DNA of 9,087 bases from CALXXL01 sp964512385 (GTDB lineage Bacteria > Verrucomicrobiota > Lentisphaeria > Victivallales > Victivallaceae), in the NCBI GenBank assembly GCA_964512385.1, contig CAZEHZ010000093.1, positions 1-9,087 of the forward strand, in the 5' to 3' direction. Below are positions 7,301-9,087 of the stretch, one piece after another. Position 1 is the stretch's first letter. Every line of letters begins with the position of its first letter. Under the pieces are notes generated by a model. That model saw only the letters and a list, made by a program, of their open reading frames with translations. It had not been told where the DNA came from and made no database searches. The position numbers were made by a program, and so were the translations under genes.

Positions 7301-9087
7301 TGGAACCGTATTCAAGTTGCGTCAGCGCCGCATGTAAACGATCACGGTTTTCATGTTCTTCTGTAACATCTCTGAACACCAGAATTGCACCATGAATTTC
7401 ATCATGATTATCCTTAATCGGAGCCGCCGAATCAGACACATGATATTTGGAGCCATCCTGTGAAATTAATATGGTATGATTGGCCATCTCCACCGTATTT
7501 CCGGTACGTAACGTTCTGGTTATCGGCGACGGCATCGGCAGTTCATCGCCTACACTTACAATATGAAACACCTCTTCATGCGGTCTGCCGGCGGCTTCGG
7601 CATTGGTGCAGGCGGTCATACGTTCCGCCACCATATTCATAAACACAATATTTCCGTTAATATCAGTGGTAATTACGGCGTCGCCGATACTGCTTACCGT
7701 TAAACGGAACCATTCGGCATTTTCTTCGGCTATTTGCTTAGCTTTTTCGATTTCGGTAATATCGTCGGCAAACACAAACAACCAGTGTCGCCCGTCAGAA
7801 AGTTTTAACGGTATCCAATGCGTATGGGCAAAATGTGTTATTCCGTCCGGACTGCTGAAGTGTATAGTATGTTCAGTGGCGCAATTTTTCTTTACCGCCT
7901 CTTTATCCAATTCATAAATCTGCGTAAGTTCATCTGTTTTTTTCAGGAAATCACTATCACTGCGACCCATCACTTTTTCCGCCGGCAAGCCGACCAAATT
8001 ACAGAATGAATTATTACATAACGTATATTTAAAATTATCATTGACATCTTTAGCCACAATATGGCAGGGCATATTATCCAGCAACAACTTAAATATACTG
8101 AGCGAGTCTTTTAATTCGGACTTTAATTTTTCTTGTTCGGTAAAATCCACGCCAAAACCGAACAACAATTTTTTTCCACTGGACAACGTCAACTGCTTTA
8201 AATACAACATTCCACGCCGCTTGGCACCAGAAGCATCGGAAAACTCAATTTCATGCTCGGTGGTTGTGTCTACCTGCATGGTCTGGTTATATAAAGCCGT
8301 CAACTTATCGGCATATTCGACCCCAAACAAATCATAATTGGTTTTTCCGATCGCCTCTTCATGACTTTTATTCCATAACTTAAGACATGCCTTATTGAAT
8401 GAAGTGTAAGAGTAATTATTCCCCGCATCCAAAGTAAACACATAGCCCGGCATATTGTCCAGCAATAATTTATAAGCTGTAGCGGAGTCCTGTAATTCAT
8501 TTTTCAGCGTCTGCTGTTCAGTAACATCAATGGCGGCGCCCAAAAGTAATTTGTTGCCGTCTTCATCCACAAACGTCCGCTTTATGGTTTTAAAACAGTG
8601 TTTTCCGCCATTATCCGCGGTCTCCCAAAACAACTTTTCTTTTATGCTGTTCTCGGCGGCGGCAACGTCTTCATCTTCACGGCGGATGGCTGAAAAATCG
8701 ACCGGCGTTCTAAAATCCTTATCGCTGAGATTCCGGATATCACATTCGGTAAGATTATAAAATTTACGCATTGCGTCATTACAGAGTACAAACTTAAAAT
8801 CATCATCTATATTTTTGGCAAAAATATGAATCGGCAGTGTATTTACAAGCACATCGCATAACCGGGAGGCGGTTTGATACTTCTTAAAATACTCCTTATT
8901 TTCCGCCGCCAGCTCATCGGCTCGTTTTTTTACGGCTCTCATTTCCACCTTACGGCAAATCAGAAAAACCGCCAAGGCAAAGACTGCTCCGGCAACAAAG
9001 CAAACCGCCGCCGGAAATGAAGCTGCCGTTGACGCATCTGTGGCGGCATTAACCGCTATTGGTGAAAATCCCAACGCAACAACATAA
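4332..9087 (-). CDS. Multi-PAS/GAF hybrid sensor histidine kinase with C-terminal receiver (5' end outside window)
   Basis: Membrane-bound sensor kinase that should autophosphorylate on His and pass the phosphate to its own receiver Asp. Residues are numbered from the TTG at 9074. A hydrophobic segment at about 20-40 is followed by a charged coiled coil (42-70). Six PAS domains end at about 187, 314, 442, 573, 695 and 823, most closing with a D-[VIF]-T-[EA] signature; the fifth is a divergent PAS_3-like copy. Two related GAF domains follow (about 833-990 and 1020-1182), then HisKA with S-H1214-E-I-R-T-P-L-N, HATPase_c with N box N1330, G1 D1364-T-G-I-G-I and G2 G1396-T-G-L-G-L, and a receiver with D1465/D1466, phosphoacceptor D1510 and K1560. 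The gene ends in TAG at 4332 with no HPt or DNA-binding domain. The frame stays open from 9074 to the right edge (Y-V-V-A before the TTG), and no ribosome binding site precedes the TTG, so the true start probably lies outside. A downstream sensor gene starts 34 bp after the stop. Kinase assignment is firm; the signal sensed is unknown. Confidence 0.95.
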   Translation of the reverse strand, partial: YVVALGFSPIAVNAATDASTAASFPAAVCFVAGAVFALAVFLICRKVEMRAVKKRADELAAENKEYFKKYQTASRLCDVLVNTLPIHIFAKNIDDDFKFVLCNDAMRKFYNLTECDIRNLSDKDFRTPVDFSAIRREDEDVAAAENSIKEKLFWETADNGGKHCFKTIKRTFVDEDGNKLLLGAAIDVTEQQTLKNELQDSATAYKLLLDNMPGYVFTLDAGNNYSYTSFNKACLKLWNKSHEEAIGKTNYDLFGVEYADKLTALYNQTMQVDTTTEHEIEFSDASGAKRRGMLYLKQLTLSSGKKLLFGFGVDFTEQEKLKSELKDSLSIFKLLLDNMPCHIVAKDVNDNFKYTLCNNSFCNLVGLPAEKVMGRSDSDFLKKTDELTQIYELDKEAVKKNCATEHTIHFSSPDGITHFAHTHWIPLKLSDGRHWLFVFADDITEIEKAKQIAEENAEWFRLTVSSIGDAVITTDINGNIVFMNMVAERMTACTNAEAAGRPHEEVFHIVSVGDELPMPSPITRTLRTGNTVEMANHTILISQDGSKYHVSDSAAPIKDNHDEIHGAILVFRDVTEEHENRDRLHAALTQLEYGSTLTRSASFQLDTVTHKVTGTRMLHDLLPVKNGCALRMEEWLLPDDYPQAHTQLRKLYMNQSNEEVFSFRSSYFGQLRYYRMVLKAERQPVRHDVILGVIQDITEIAYSTGLLKETQNLWDTVINAMPIMFFAKDADNDFRYILCNDAFTKFLGKNKEEIIGKNDAELFASAKHNLPFIGNDRLAMASEAPKVFDETVPDASGVNRNTQCIKMPFTYAEKRLLLGAASDVTAVTELLKRQQVMNFCLENLLSENDAQKALKNALAALSSHIGASRSVVLKIDNQANANVVYGEYAAEGLDMIFRIGNVYPHDTNPSWHERFAHGEICKFPNLAIDKNGLGPSWGIFIKQNNICSIYATRIMTDGKLWGLILWLYEDSPKELSVEDCDFIGSFAHFIEFMLERKLTQMQLIQSLDIEHKINEEKKLLLANEKTISYCLECLFTENDALKAIRRVLEALRTRFGASYGYILRIDMATKTQQVYAENPMPGMQPLLENYPDLPFDESETWLQLLLQHKNMRLNDLAQEDQLQALGGWRSVAELHNIKSLYTAGIYLHGELWADLGFFYVDKKHDNFTVQEQTLLNSMARLIEVMLVRQESYNKLIRAMEAAKKADKAKSFFIASISHEIRTPLNAVIGFAELLHNTEVSPQEQKEYVAAIAYSGNALLQLINDVLDLSKLEADQMEIITEPTNFNELAANVMQVFIHRAAERNVKLEIDIPQLPILALDKLRIRQILFNFVGNAVKFTQNGSVTLWAEFAKDKTVSGYGQLRFGVTDTGIGIPEKDICRLQEPFVQLSKMRGTNAVNNGTGLGLPICKRLAEKMNGRVEIQSAEGSGSTFTVILEHVPYIDRIPPEQPPQICGHSKSQPKELSVLMVDDVQLNLKVMKAMFKKAGVCNIVTADSAAKALDALAQQDFDLVLTDMWMPEMNGKELAAKIHADARFKQLPIFAVTADVETKDLAELKDFCGILYKPFSLENVYKILDSFSPGNVI
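6606..8102 (-). repeat. Four-PAS block, copy in the hybrid kinase
   Basis: Residues about 325-823 of the hybrid kinase hold four PAS domains in the order N-M-P type, S-I-G-D type, PAS_3-like, and A-M-P type. The closing Asp residues are D438, D569, D692 and D819, giving spacings of 131, 123 and 127. The same order with nearly the same spacing occurs in the neighbouring sensor at 422-1930. Similarity is clear at protein level and patchy at DNA level, so this is an old paralogous duplication rather than a recent repeat. Confidence 0.75.
8069..8147 (-). repeat. Intragenic PAS-linker direct repeat, unit 2
   Basis: This is the second copy of the linker repeat, between PAS2 and PAS3 (D-F-T-E-Q-E, then L-K-S-E-L-K-D-S, then K-L-L-L-D-N-M-P). 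The shared DNA includes the TCCAGCAA core on the plus strand and the GAGTC stretch in the linker. It points to tandem duplication of a PAS-plus-linker unit inside the kinase gene. Confidence 0.65.
8449..8528 (-). repeat. Intragenic PAS-linker direct repeat, unit 1
   Basis: This stretch encodes the end of PAS1, its linker and the first residues of PAS2 (D-V-T-E-Q-Q, then L-K-N-E-L-Q-D-S, then K-L-L-L-D-N-M-P). It is visibly similar at DNA level to 8069-8147, with exactly 381 bp (127 codons) between equivalent positions. That offset is one PAS-domain repeat length. Confidence 0.65.

Noticed and set aside
3958..8760. Plus-strand open frames such as 4710-5003, 6169-6456, 7603-7917 and 8041-8337, and the minus-strand 8300-8500
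   Set aside because: They are shadows of the two large sensor genes: most are antisense to the kinase gene, 3958-4185 is antisense to the first solute-binding domain, and 8300-8500 is in another frame of a PAS domain.
9072..9074. TTG at 9074 as the true start of the kinase
   Set aside because: No Shine-Dalgarno sequence lies in the 13 visible bases before it, and the reading frame is open to the window edge.

Overview
The window is almost entirely coding. It holds parts of two very large signal-transduction genes, both on the minus strand, separated by 34 bp. The gene order in transcription runs from the right edge to the left edge, and both genes run off the window: the right-hand gene at its 5' end, the left-hand gene at its 3' end. 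I see no RNA gene, mobile element, CRISPR array or promoter.

Right-hand gene (4332 to the right edge): a membrane-anchored hybrid sensor histidine kinase. Its visible 1580-plus residues read one transmembrane segment, six PAS domains, two GAF domains, HisKA, HATPase_c and a C-terminal receiver. All catalytic motifs are present (H1214, N1330, D1364, G1396-T-G, receiver D1510 and K1560; numbering from the TTG codon at 9074). There is no HPt domain and no DNA-binding output, so phosphate would have to leave through proteins not in this window.

Left-hand gene (4297 down to position 1 and beyond): a 1432-codon open frame with no stop inside the window. It begins with a clean signal peptide, followed by two periplasmic solute-binding (Venus flytrap) domains, one transmembrane helix, six PAS domains and the beginning of a GAF domain. 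Its output module lies outside the window. The tandem flytrap layout resembles BvgS-type sensors, but with far more PAS domains.

The two proteins share a colinear block of four PAS domains followed by GAF, with nearly identical inter-domain spacing. They therefore look like paralogues that differ at their N-termini: large ligand-binding ectodomains in one, little or none visible in the other. Their adjacency suggests co-transcription, and possibly joint function, which is inference.

Organism: a Gram-negative-type bacterium is likely, because a signal-peptide-bearing double periplasmic-binding ectodomain is fused to a cytoplasmic sensor. Base composition looks moderate by eye. The style of the kinase and receiver (for example the T-D-M-W-M-P-E-M-N-G receiver motif) reminds me of gut anaerobes such as Lentisphaerota/Victivallales or Negativicutes. 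That is a weak impression, not an identification.
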